From Leptodontidium sp. MPI-SDFR-AT-0119 (lineage: Eukaryota; Ascomycota; Leotiomycetes; Helotiales; Leptodontidiaceae), in the NCBI GenBank assembly GCA_020726505.1, contig JAHLEZ010000013.1, forward strand, positions 2,108,001 to 2,172,000: a stretch of 64,000 bases of DNA. Direction: 5' to 3'. Below, one piece after another: positions 1 to 10,185 of this stretch. How positions within the stretch are numbered: the stretch's first letter is position 1; each line of letters opens with the position of its first letter. Position numbers and translations under genes: made by a program. The notes under the pieces are model-generated. The model searched no databases. It was not told the DNA's origin and saw only the letters and a list, made by a program, of their open reading frames with translations.

Positions 1-2009
1 CACAAGGGATTTACTACCCCAGGTATTATTTAGAACAGTTAAAGTGAGCTCTTGGCGCGCGGCGTCGGCTAATATCGCATTAATAGTACTACCTTTTCAG
101 AACTTCTTATTTGAGAGTCGCTTTAATAGAAACGATAATATATCTTCGTAGGTTTCAAGGAATTCGGCGTGTGCGTTAATTCCTTTAGCTCTATATAAGG
201 TATCAAAAAATGGCGTCTTCTTATACTAACGTGGATCATCCGCTGTCTTTCCAAAGCCGTAATCCCCAAAGTCTTCTACACCTCTGAGTTGCGAAGGTTA
301 CTCTAGAGTTGCTACTTCCATTAAATCTTGAATATTAAGCAATTCGTCAATACGAGAACTTGCAAGTGGAGCTATTAAATCGTCTGTAATATCGATATTT
401 CCGTCACGTGGGAGCTATAGGAGCTCAATTCCGTCCTCTGGCTTATCGTCGAAAGCTCCATCGTTCTAAGTCCACGGGATATAATCGTATTCTTCGTCTG
501 ACGCTGTTTCGGCCTCCCAAAACTAATTATTAGCTAGTACCCAGCGTAATACAGGTTCGTTAGATGCAAGAACATTAATTACATTAGATAAATCATCTAG
601 GGTATAGTTATATACCCGTCCACCGGCGTCTTTGTCGCCTATTTAAGTATCTTAGGTAAGCTTAAAAGCTTTAATAATGACATCCGCGTTCAATAGCCAT
701 ATGCTAGTATGTCTAAAGGCTGACTAAATCGTCTCTTTCTTGAAGGTTTTGGCTCTAATTTGGTGAAGGCACTAAAGAAAGGTGTATTTAGTAAAGGCGT
801 TATAATTGTCTCTAATTTTATCTTTAATTGCTCGTCTATGCCAATGCTTTTCAGATTGAAAACAAGCTACGTCGAGTGGTTATGTAGTATATGTTAAGTA
901 AGTAATTAAATAAAAAGGTATAATCTTTAATTACTTACACCTAGAGATAAACTCGTATGTCATATGGCTACTATGGCTATCAAATATTAAGAGACGATAT
1001 TGACCTTGTTGGCGGCCTCTAGTTTGTTAATTAAAGTGTTTGAGCCATTCTAATGCGAGCTCGTCACTTAAGTACCCCTTTTTACTATAAGAGATCTTTA
1101 TGCCTGGTAGTAAGTTGTTATTAAACATCTTCTTAAGGTAAACAGCCCCCGGCATAATAATGTAGTAATTAATAGCGTAGCCAGCGGCAGAGATACACTC
1201 AATAATTGACATAGACTCGCGATCGACAAGGTCACAGGTATAAACCTAAAAACAGTTAATACGCACTTAATTATTAGGATAAGCGTGTTTTAAGTGGGAA
1301 AACGTACCTTCCGAATATTCTTGTGCGTAATAACCGTTGTACTACTAATACACTCAACCCGGAAGCCAATTTCGTCTATATTAAAGATATCTTTCTAATG
1401 TATTAAGTATTTGGCTATCACTGCAATTAACTTTTTAAAGTAACTAGTAATCTCTTTAATCGTCATACAATTTTTACGCTTTTGGTCTATTAGAGTAGTC
1501 CGTAAAGCATAATATCGGCCAGTAACGTCCATTCTTTTAACCTATCTTCTGGCCTAATTCTGTCCAATTCGCTAGAAGATTTCTATAAAGAGACTTAATA
1601 TTATAGTTACGGCGGCAACAATTATATCATATCTCATAAGAAAGCCTCTCTCAATAACAATATTAATATACTATATTAAAGATGCCTCTTAAGCTTCGTT
1701 CATCTTCTTATTATAGCTACTATTCTCAGCTAAAGTCTTTGAACTATCTCTCTTCTTATAACAGTAGTTTAAAGTAGAGTAACTAACTCTACTGAAAACG
1801 CCAGCGGCGATACGTAGACTAGTAATTTCGGTGTCGTCGGGGTTCTCATATGCCTCTAAGGTAGCTTGAATCTTAGCCTCCTAACTCATATATACGGGGG
1901 TCTTATATTTGGGCATCTTCCGTATGCGAGCAATCCTAACATCCAAAGGGGTCTTCTTCTTGCCCTTCCTAGACCCTCTATACTTGATTTGAGGCGTAGA
2001 TTTGGCCAT
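1..2009 (-). pseudogene. Fot1/pogo-type DDE transposase, RIP-degraded, C-terminus cut by window edge
   Basis: Read on the minus strand, one degraded frame starts at an ATG at 2009 (MAKSTPQIKYRGSRKGKKK) and runs towards position 1. An N-terminal helix-turn-helix-like region (about 1760-1900) is followed by the DDE_1 core. The first Asp lies in NIDEIGF (about 1370). The block SIIECISAAG to LEWLKHF is at 1027-1212, the second Asp in LLIFDSHSSH (about 985), and the Q/H-PLD motif near 885. This order is diagnostic of Fot1/pogo transposases of the Tc1/mariner superfamily, which act by cut-and-paste at TA sites. In-frame stops are nearly all TAA or TAG at expected Gln or Trp positions, as RIP would produce. 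The C-terminal part is weakly readable and no terminal repeat is visible, because the element continues left of the window. Confidence 0.85.
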
Positions 2010-2360
2010 AGTAGGCGTAGTTCGTAGTCTAGATTGAACCGTGTATGTGTAGGTAAGATAAATCGCGTTTTTACGTGTTAGTGAGAAAATCCAGACGCGA
2101 GTTCGCACCCCTATCAATACTACGGGATGTCCCGAGGCGCCAAGACCTGCCAAATCTACACCCGAAACTCATATTTAAATCAAAACAACGTACTATTAAT
2201 TAGCCCTAACCCTAATGCACTTATTTAGTAATTATACTCTCAACTATAGCGCATTTTTCTATGAAAAAATTAAGTCAAACGAAGCAGAATTAGATTTTTA
2301 AAGTAATTAAATAGGCCGAAAGCGCCGTGTCTAAGTTGCTAGTATGTCCAAGTTGGTGGT
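2010..2360. other. Non-coding 5' flank of the Fot1-like relic
   Basis: AT-rich, no open frame of note. It contains two tandem telomere-type hexamers, CCCTAACCCTAA, at 2204-2215. The outer terminal inverted repeat should lie here but cannot be matched, because the partner end is outside the window. Confidence 0.4.
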
Positions 2361-2384
2361 ACCGACCTGCTTGCGCAGGTCGGT
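2361..2384. repeat. Perfect 10-bp-arm hairpin followed by A-rich run
   Basis: ACCGACCTGC and GCAGGTCGGT flank a 4-nt loop, followed by A7CA7. It sits exactly where the AT-rich transposon DNA gives way to balanced-GC DNA, so it may be a transposon end or just a structured boundary. No function can be assigned. Confidence 0.5.
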
Positions 2385-2998
2385 AAAAAAACAAAAAAAT
2401 CAGGAAACCGACGAGTACTCTGGTTCTATTCAATTAGTTTGAGTTTTTTTTGGTCACGTTGCTCAATTCGGCAGCCACCCAAGTCATGAGCATAGATAAC
2501 TACTTGTTGCAGTTGGAGCAGCTCCTTTCATCAAGAAAAGATGAGAATAGCGGAGTATATGCCATGTTAGCCTGTTCCACTGTGAAGCAAGCCAGGTGCT
2601 TACCTCGACGTCTGGGTTATTTCGCATTCCTTGTCAGGTATCTAAAACAGGGAGGAAATTGTGGGGAAAGATATCCTCCTCAATATTTCACGTTCAGGGG
2701 TTGTTGAATACGAGAGGAGAAGCCCCCACATCCGCATTTACGGCGGACAAGTTCATCTCCGGCCCTTAGCAGGGGGGCGAAGCAAGCCGGCGAAGCAAGC
2801 CGCCTCACGATGAATGCTGTTGGATCATTTGTGGGTACCATGATCTTCTGGCCTCCGGTGAGAGGAGTATAAAGCCAATAACTCATAAATTTGAGACGGA
2901 TTTGGATATTGCAACATCGCTACTTACATTCTCTTGCTCAAGTGTGTCCCTCACTCTATTTTCTGTCACTCGTTACAAGTCAAATTCCACCTTTCAAA
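2385..2998 (+). promoter_or_regulatory. Upstream region of the tyrosinase gene
   Basis: No convincing gene. It holds an exact tandem duplication of a 13-bp unit (GCGAAGCAAGCCG) at 2777-2802 and a TATAAA at 2868-2873, 126 bp upstream of the tyrosinase ATG. A CT-rich stretch (about 2930-2995) precedes the start codon, as is common in filamentous fungi. The TATA assignment is inference. Confidence 0.45.
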
Positions 2999-4133
2999 AT
3001 GCATTTCCTTCGCCTTGCGACCTTTGCTGGGCTCACTGCTGCTGCTGTCACTCGTCGACAGGATGAGCAACGCTGCGTTGACCCTGTCACTAGAGTTGAA
3101 TGGCGCGACCTCGAACCTGAAGTTCAACAAACCTACATTAACGCTGTTCTGTGCCTGAAAACTAAGCCTTCGCGAATTGGCCTCAACACATCCTTGTACG
3201 ACGATTTTCCCTATGTGCATCAGAAGTATAATACCATCAGTGAGTGAAAGTTGACTTGCTGAGCCTCTAAGCACTGCTGACCCGAGTCTAAAGTCCACCA
3301 CGTCGCCGGGTTCCTTCCATGGCACAGGTACTTTGGACAGGTCTACGAGGATGCGCTTCGTGAATGCGGATATGAGGGCGCCGCAACGTTAGTATGCTGC
3401 ATACCTCGGAAGTTTGTATACTGACAAATTACCCCGCAGGTACTGGGACTGGACTCTCGATGTCATGAAGTTCGCTGAATCTCCCATTATGTCGTCGACC
3501 TTGGGATTTGGTTATGATGGAAGCGACTCGCGAACCGAAACCTTGACCAGTGGCCAGACGATTCGATGCGTAGACTCCGGCCCCTTCTCAAAGCTTAGGC
3601 CTTCGTATATTGCCCTCAGCGTCACGGAAGTCATTCAAGAGGAGCACTGCTTTTTCCGCTCATTGACCGATGGCGATACCGAAGCGTCAAGAATTTCGGC
3701 CAATTTTTATAATGCGACGTATATCGATATTGTGCAGAGCGAGGAGACTTTTGAAACGTACCGTTTAAAGCTGGAGGGTGGTCCTCACGGCACGATTCAC
3801 TCTGTATTGGGTGGAGAGATGAACCCAACTACGTCCCCAAATGGTCAGTCTCGATTTACAAACACCGTCGCACAAAGACCCTTGCTGATATGTTTAGAAC
3901 CCCTTTTCTTCTTGCACCATGCCCAGATTGATCGTCTATGGTGGAAGTGGCAGCAAGAGAACCCCTCAAACCGAGAGTTTGAATACGCCGGTCAGGCGGC
4001 GCACCTTAACTCGACGGAGCTAGTGCCCGCTTCCTTGGATGACATGCTGCTCATGGGTGGCCTGGCGGAAGATCTTCGTGTTCGCGACGTCATAACCACC
4101 AACAGCCGCCTTTGCTACAAGTATGCCAACTAA
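2999..4133 (+). CDS. Secreted short tyrosinase (polyphenol oxidase), four exons
   Basis: Proposed CDS join(2999..3239, 3294..3387, 3440..3843, 3898..4133), 324 aa. Tyrosinases are type-3 copper enzymes oxidising phenols to o-quinones, often for melanin or secondary metabolites. The N-terminus MHFLRLATFAGLTAAAV is a likely signal peptide. CuA ligands are His74 (DDFPYVH), His82 and His91 (HHVAGFLPWHRYF), followed by CGYEG and YWDW (113-116). CuB is PHGTIH (His228, His232) plus His253/254 in PLFFLHHAQIDRLWWKW. All three introns are GT-AG (54, 52 and 54 nt). Intron 3 (3844-3897) is in frame and stop-free, so an ORF finder would miss it, but removing it restores the canonical SPN-E-PLFFLHH. There is no C-terminal lid domain, so this is the short class. 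The coding sequence shows no RIP damage and looks functional. Confidence 0.9.
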
Positions 4134-4988
4134 ACCGTTCTTGCTGCCAAAGTATCATGTACGTTCCAGTCTCGCCCACGTAATCGTGGTGAAAGGGGCC
4201 ATGCAGTGTCGGGGATAGTACGAACAGTTGGCATACTAGCTGTCTCCGGAGAATGCCAACTGATAAAATACCATGAGATTTCTGTACCAACTGTGAAGCT
4301 TTATTGTGATACCAACTGTAATTACAAACTGTTGAACTGATTAAACACCTCTTATTATGCGTATTTCTGCGGCTGGTATCAACTTGATACCATTTGTTAC
4401 AGGGGTTCTCCAATTCTATATTTTCATACCTTAAATAGTATCAACTCAAAAATTGCCAGCCACGCCGTATAACAAAGACATTATAAGGGGAAAGTTATGT
4501 ATAAAAAGCTTATCTATTATATAAAGCGAGAAGTTTGGAGTTATATCTTGCTTCTGCAAAGTTATAGGCCTTTAAAGTAAGGGAACTCTTTATAGGAATG
4601 GCCATTTTCCTATACAAATCCTACAGAATTAGTAGCAACTCAAAAAGATATGCTAGGACGCTGTCATCAAGTAGGTATCCGGCCCTTGATCTGATTTGTT
4701 AGTTACAAGGAGTCTGCCTCTTTAGTCGTCGTGTCAGCAGTGGCCGTATGCACTCCAAGGATTTTTCGAATATGCCCATGGCCTCGTCAGCCGTCAGCAA
4801 TTGGATCGGATAGTGTTGAACTAAGAAAGTGAATATCGCATTGAAAACACGATAAAATCGATGATTAATACTATTCATATCAATTCCTTAGAGTGCATCG
4901 AGTTCTGACTATATATCACTATTACATGAAAGGGTATGCATTTCTGAGAGGTCCTGATAAGATTGGTGGTACATGCCCAAATCCTTGT

Positions 4989-5042
4989 CTCACCGCTTTC
5001 ATTCTGCCCACGTATTTCGGAGTGGCAGAACAGGGCGGTGAG
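4989..5042. repeat. Imperfect 54-nt inverted repeat
   Basis: Outer arms CTCACCGC and GCGGTGAG (4989-4996, 5035-5042) and inner arms ATTCTGCC and GGCAGAA (5001-5008, 5024-5030) can pair around a 15-nt loop. It could be a remnant of a small inverted-repeat element. No function is evident. Confidence 0.5.
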
Positions 5043-5227
5043 GCTAAACTTTGGGCGAAACGATGCCGTAAAACGACCTGCAAAAAGCCAGAGGCGTCAA
5101 ACCCGAAAGCCCACTTCTCCCCAAATCATCCAGGCTACAGTCGCTTAACCCCTTACTTACACAAGCAGCATGCAGGAAGATTCCAGGATCGATTCCAGGG
5201 TCGTTCCTGCACCCCATCTTGGGGCTT

Positions 5228-5430
5228 GACGATTACATAGACACCCCAGACTGACCCTCTACTCATGTTGTACCTATTCTATGGCAGAAATACTTCCCCG
5301 TTTCCTGGGCCGATGAAATGCTATTCCATAGCCCTCACTGGCCAGCTCTCAGAGACGCCGTGGACTAGGAAATCAAGGAGCTCGACGGGGAACGGACAAG
5401 CTTTTTAAGTGCCCCTTCAAAACCCCACTA
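5228..5430 (+). pseudogene. Possible fragment of a Copia reverse-transcriptase N-terminus
   Basis: A frame with a few stops reads through WADEMLFHSPHWPALRDAVD and then an EIKEL-like segment. This resembles the W-x-x-A-M-x-x-E-I-x-x-L stretch at the start of Copia reverse transcriptase. It is short, isolated and unsupported by flanking terminal repeats, so it may be coincidence. Confidence 0.25.
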
Positions 5431-5567
5431 AGGCTAAATTCATCCCGGGTCATAACCTTGTCTCCTTTGGTGAATGGACTTGCATGCTTGACAATGTAAA
5501 CCTCGTTTAAAACAAGAGTGTCTTGATAGTGATTAATATATTAGAAAATTAATCTTGGATATAGGTT

Positions 5568-6609
5568 TTAAGACCTATGCTTTACTGTTGAGAGAGGAGA
5601 TATGGTACTTGGGTCGAGAGATTGTAACGTCCCCTCGCCCGAAAGTGCTGAGACGTACGAGTCACGACGACGCACACCAGCAAGCCACTCTTTTGGAACA
5701 TCGCCAGGCAGCTCAACAGGTGTCTGACACGATACAGAGTCCATCTCTGCTTTGATCTCGCTCTCATTTCCCATCTCAATAGCGTATAGCTGCGCTCGAC
5801 CTTCCATCTCAGCTGCATTTCCCCGTGTCTCCAGCTCTGGCATTGGGTCTTCAGGAGGTGGCTCCGTCCGGTGGGAGGGGATACTGGCGGCATCGTCACC
5901 ATCGGTGCTAAGGAGCTTGACCTCCAGTATCCGACTCTGCTGGCGTTGGCGCCGTGAATGCCACAGGAGCACACCCAGGACGACCAGGACAAGGAACAGC
6001 ATCACAGCCGTGACTGGAATCCCGATCTGCAATGCCTTCTTGCCGGCATCGTCCTCAGGAGGCCGGCTCAGGGCAGAGGAGGGGGCTTGAGAGACTGAGG
6101 CCATACTTGCTGTATCTTGAGGCGTAAAGCGCGCGACCGTCGCGGTGACGGTTGTCCTGAACTGGTTAATAGTCACAGCGCTGACGGCCAGCGGACCGGA
6201 CAGTTCCAAGGGCGGTACATCAGCTGCACCCTGAACTGTGAATATCGGGGAGTAGCAAATGCTGGCTCGTCTGATGATGAATAGCCCAAACTTGTAGGGC
6301 CCGTCGCTGATGTTCAGCGGAGGTGTCCAGAGAAGTGATGTTTGTGTAAGGTTTCCTATCGCGTTTTAGCAAGGCACAGCGGCGATGGGCCGAGATGAGG
6401 GGGACTCAACTGGCTATGAAGCCTACGGACTCGTCACCCTCCGTGAACAGGCTGAGGTCGTGTTCGCTCCCGTCCCCTTCCCACGTCAGTATGAAGGGAC
6501 TCCCGCGCGTCACGGTGTAGTTGTCAGTTCTGAAGCAACTGTCTGCGGCGCGCGAGACAGCCGCAAAGACGATAATGGCGAAAGAAAGAGACAGGACAGT
6601 ACACCGCAT
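5568..6609 (-). CDS. Single-pass type I membrane protein with beta-sandwich-like ectodomain, two exons
   Basis: Proposed complement(join(5568..6355, 6411..6609)), 328 aa, with a 55-nt GT-AG intron (6356-6410) containing a GCTAAAAC branch-like motif. Residues 1-21 (MRCTVLSLSFAIIVFAAVSRA) form a signal peptide. An upstream in-frame ATG at 6642 would add 11 residues and spoil it, so the 6609 start is preferred. Residues 22-115 carry DNYTVTRGSPFILTWEGDG and a SLLWTPP motif, reminiscent of the Kre9/Knh1-like Ig-fold of fungal cell-surface proteins. A Ser/Thr-rich stalk follows, then one transmembrane helix (about 176-198, LFLVLVVLGVLLWH), a basic SRRQRQQ stop-transfer segment and a roughly 130-residue acidic tail. 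This layout recalls fungal wall-stress sensors, but no WSC domain or family signature is visible. The function is unknown. The sequence is not RIPed. Confidence 0.75.
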
Positions 6610-7317
6610 GGGCGACCATCGCACGATGACATGGAAGAGCATCTCGTCGGCGTCCTCAGTTTGCTGTTCAAGAGAAGAGACCCATGTGCGTCCGCCAGAA
6701 GGAATGGTAGAATAGAATTTTCTTCACAGATTGTTGCGGGAGGGAGTTGTTGCTATCTTTAGTTTCTCGGTTCCCCCTCACACGAAGTGGGGATGATGGA
6801 GATGAAACCTAGCTGGCTCCGTACTTGTGGTCGGTCAAAATGCGGTTTCGTTGCCACTCACTCGACCTCGGACGTGTCTAAATCGACTGTAGTGTGTCTC
6901 GAGTTAATCAGATGCTCACACTTAGCAAAAGCATTGCTATCCCACGGATTACTTTCGGGTGTTCCGTATAGTGGATCTTAAACTATTTTATACTACCAAA
7001 CGGCCAAGTGGCTGCTGTTTTCGGCCGGTTTGGTCGCTGTATTCAGCGATCCACTTGCCAGAATCTCGCGCTGCTCTAAAGCTCGGGTAACTGGCGGCCA
7101 GAGCGGCACCGACCCTTGGCATGGCCACTTGGCGCTTGGCGGGGCTAGCTCCTACAGGAACCACCTTCAACAAACGTGGCCATCATCAAAGTAGCTAGAC
7201 ACTGTTCCTTTCGTTCTCACTTCCGGTATATGCTACTTTAGGGAGGGAGCAGAAATGGCTGCCCTTCATCATCTTCCCCCCAGCGTCATCCTCTATATTT
7301 GGCCTCTTTTTCCACAG
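6610..7317. other. Intergenic region without a recognisable gene
   Basis: Balanced GC, several short open frames without motifs. A 10-bp perfect inverted repeat, GCCAAGTGGC at 7003-7012 and GCCACTTGGC at 7124-7133, brackets about 110 bp and could be a small relic element. Confidence 0.45.
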
Positions 7318-7681
7318 AACCGGGGACTGGTTCATGCATAGGTTATGCTGCCAGGTAATACTACCCAGCCCCAAACCAGGGACTGGTTCATGCATAGGTA
7401 ATGCTACCAGGTAATACTATCCCCCCCCCCCTAACAAACGTTAAACGTGAACTTTTGTTGGCTGAAGTCCGGCTAGGCCTTTTCTGACTGGTTGACTCCC
7501 CTGAACATGCTCAAAGCACGAGCCAAATTCTGATCAATTGTAAAGGCCAGGGTGGCTGTAGAAGGTTTGAGATAGACTTGAAGCCCTGCTCGAGGCTGAG
7601 AATTAGCAGATTTGTTGGATAGACACCTTAGATGATTACCCACACGAGATCCAGTTTTCCTGAGGTTTAACGTTTGTTAAG

Positions 7682-7712
<31 letters not shown>

Positions 7713-7835
7713 AAATCGGGAATTAGCCATGCATAGGCAATGGAACCGGGTAGTACCCCCGACGTCCCCAGAACCGGGACCTGGTCATGAATAGGAATAG
7801 GTAATGCTACCAGGCAGTACTACCCCAGACCCCGG
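7318..7835. repeat. 56-bp tandem repeat, four degenerate units, interrupted by an insertion
   Basis: Units begin at about 7318, 7374, 7712 and 7771. Each carries a GGGACTGGTTCATGCATAGG-like core and ends near GGTAATACTACCCC. Units 1 and 2 are adjacent at a 56-bp period. Units 2 and 3 are separated by the inverted-repeat element at 7421-7710. Confidence 0.7.
7421..7710. mobile_element. Small inverted-repeat element with poly-C/poly-G ends
   Basis: Perfect 15-bp terminal inverted repeats, TAACAAACGTTAAAC (7432-7446) and its complement (7665-7679), are capped by a run of 11 C on the left (7421-7431) and 30 G on the right (7681-7710). The roughly 220-bp interior has no coding capacity. It interrupts a tandem repeat array, which is the evidence for insertion. 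A target duplication cannot be read because of the homopolymers. It behaves like a MITE, but the family is unknown. Confidence 0.6.
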
Positions 7836-8009
7836 CATTTCTAAGAAAGGAAGCAAGTAAAGCAAAAGGGAGAAGGGATAATCGTGGGATCGGGATCACC
7901 ACCCTCCGGCAAAGCTGCGCCTTCAGGTGGGGCTCAGCAAAAAGCAAACGCGTATCAAAAAGCAAGATTTTAGTAGGGAAATTAACTACTTTAAATAAAT
8001 CGCGACTCT

Positions 8010-8640
8010 TAACTAAGCAAACCTTAAAATTAATTAACTAACTAATATTCAAATAATTATTCTTTAATCGATTAATTTCCTCCTTATCACCGAATTGCTG
8101 CAGTGATATCAACGCCTTAATACGCCGACCTAACCTTTATAGGCGTAAATACTCTAAATCTTTATTAGTCCCCTTTAAATTAAGTAGTATCTTTGTGTAT
8201 TCGAGCCTCTATTTGATGTAGATATTAATAACTTCGTAAACTAGCTTAAGAGCCTCCTAAATCTCACCTTTATATTTAACGTGCACTTTAAGAGGCTTTA
8301 AAACCTCCTTTTTAATAAGGCTTTCCCGCGCTTAGTAGCTAGCACGAGAGATTACTTTTAACAGCTCTTATATAACTGCTTTAATAACATCTTTGCGTGT
8401 TTATTACTTATTTTTATTTGCTGCCTAAATTACAATCTTTTACTAACGGAGTTACTCTTTTGCTATAGCTTAAGCGGCTTTCTCGTTCTCTAAGGCTTTC
8501 GCACGAACCTTCCGTTACTCTATTATATTAACCACATTTCTCTTACTTTCCCGTAACTATTCTTGTGTTTTTTACTCTTAAATTTGTGCTCTCGCATTAC
8601 CGAATTGTGGTACAGAAGTAGAGTAGAGCCTTGCGATCAA
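8010..8640 (-). pseudogene. RIPed unidentified basic, coiled-coil-like coding remnant
   Basis: On the minus strand a single frame reads through about 210 codons with only TAA and TAG stops, which is the RIP pattern. Legible pieces include STSVPQFGNARAQI, KVRAKALENEKAA and INIYIKQRLEYTKILLNLKG (Q replaces a stop). It is rich in Lys, Glu, Leu and Ala, suggesting a helical or coiled-coil protein. I do not recognise the family. It could be the tail of a transposon protein. Confidence 0.45.
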
Positions 8641-8668
8641 CGTAAGGAGAATTGAAGTGATTGATTAT

Positions 8669-8790
8669 TGTCTAAAATACATAAGGAAATCAGGGGAACA
8701 CGTTGTTCCCCTAAAAGCGGTATACGCTAGCAGAATCCAAAACTAGTATAGTACACAACTAACCGAGTATTAGCCCGTGCCTGTACGACA
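8669..8790 (-). repeat. Probable 3' LTR remnant of a Copia element (Copia-X)
   Basis: The stretch begins TGTC and ends GTACGACA, followed by CACCCCCTAG. The same junction (ACGACA then CACCCCCT or CACCCCCC) is seen at the 3' LTR of Copia-4 (57654) and of the gag-only element (27615), where it is LTR end plus complement of the polypurine tract. The right end is therefore well supported and the left end is a guess. It contains a 9-bp-arm hairpin (8692-8712). Confidence 0.5.
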
Positions 8791-8876
8791 CACCCCCTAG
8801 TCAAGTGATAATAGTAAGTTACTAGTATTATACTTGGCTGCGCAAAGCGAGAGTAACATTAGAAGTAAACTATTAG

Positions 8877-9049
8877 TGTCGTTATACTCGGGTGGTACCA
8901 TTGATTCCGGTGTAGAATCGACACATTTAAGGGGTAAAATCCTGTGTGGCAAAATGTGTATTCAAGAAAAGGAGAGCTCTATACCAGAGCCCCCCCTTAA
9001 ATACTCGTTAAGCGAGCATGTGACTAAAAACGTGACTATTAAACCAACA
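8877..9049. repeat. Left LTR of the TRIM-like element
   Basis: 173 bp, TG...CA termini, preceded by ATTAG. It is less mutated than the right copy. Confidence 0.85.
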
Positions 9050-9440
9050 CTGGCAGTTTTTCCTTTTCGAGAGACGTCTTCCTCGAACCAAATACTAACT
9101 TAGTAGCTAGTAATTAATCGAATAAATAACGACGAGTCTCTAAATACAAAGAAGCTAATTATTCCTTATTCTTATTTATACTCTCGAAAGCCTTAGTACC
9201 GGAGTTGATATAACCGGTATAGGACCCCTTACGGTGGAACTTGTCGGCTATTCGGGTTGATTCGGTACTGAAGCGAAATTGTCGTTAAAGCGCACAAAGC
9301 TTGCTAAGACTTAATTTCCGAATCGAGCAACGTGGCTTCGAAGAAAAGGGGAAAAGTCGGAAAAAGGAGGTATCGAAAGGAAGCTCGATAGCTAGTGATT
9401 CTGAGGCGTGCAGAAGAGGGGATCGAGCTGGCTTAATAAG

Positions 9441-10075
9441 AGGTCGAAGTTAGCGTATTGCTGCAGGAGGTCGTCTGCGGCCAAGGAAAAGGGGTGTATT
9501 CGAAAAGAAGTAATCGTCCTGCCTTCCACTCGAGAAAGAATCTCGCCGGCTTCGAACTCATCGCTGCGGGGGTCGTTACAGCGGAGAAAAGGTGTGTATT
9601 TGAGGAAGAAGAGAGGTCCTTCGAATAGGTGCTTCGAAGGAGAGAGCTTCGACTAGCTCAGCGAAGAGGTCGAAGGTAGACGCATTGCCGCAGGAGGTCG
9701 TCTACGACAGAGAGGAAAAGGGTGTTTCGAAGAAGAGGTAGTCGTCCTGCTATCCACTCGAGAAAGAATCTCGCCGGCTTCAAACTCATCGCTGCGGGGG
9801 TCGTTGTAGCGGAGAAAAAGGGGTGTAATTCGAAAGAGGGAGGTTCCGAAAGGGGTTCGAAAAGAGGAAGATTCGAAGGAGGAGGAGCTTCGAAGAGGTC
9901 GTGTAATTCGAGGTGCTTTAATCGAATCAAGCAGTTCTCATCCCTTACTCTGGGCTTATGAAAGACTCGAGTCAAAGGCTCGAAAGAAGAGCTTCGACTA
10001 GCTTAGTAAAGAGGTCGAAGATAAACGTGTCCGCTCTTTAAACTCGTAAGAGTCTTGCCGGCTTCGGAATTCTCG
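9441..10075. repeat. Internal 226-bp duplication of the TRIM-like element
   Basis: AGGTCGAAG...GCAGGAGGTCGTC at 9441 recurs at 9667 (226-bp period), including a shared ACTCGAGAAAGAATCTCGCC block. A shortened third copy starts near 10012. Short open frames here reflect the repeat, not genes. Confidence 0.65.
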
Positions 10076-10185
10076 TAAGTATCAAGAGGTTCATCGAACG
10101 AGTGCTTCGAGACTTTGCTTCGAGAATCTTCGAGTTTTACTAATTAACTTGTTAATTAACTACTGAGTAATTCGCAATTGATTAA

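Larger units (their letters stand above)
4134..5567. other. Intergenic region between the two intact genes
   Basis: No convincing gene. At 4200-4400 there are several scattered copies of a short motif resembling ACCAACTG or TATCAACTT, some inverted. An imperfect hairpin spans 4989-5042. A 115-codon open frame at 4893-5240 has no recognisable motif and overlaps the hairpin, so I did not call it a gene. Confidence 0.5.

Noticed and set aside
4893..5240. 115-codon open frame as a gene
   Set aside because: No motif, no splice context, overlapping alternative frames, and it spans the hairpin at 4989-5042.
5752..6090. Plus-strand ORF opposite the membrane protein
   Set aside because: Shadow of the real minus-strand gene, whose signal peptide, intron and transmembrane helix are coherent.
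9408..9961. ORFs inside the TRIM-like element
   Set aside because: They arise from the repeated GA/TTCGAA-rich unit on both strands and have no domain.
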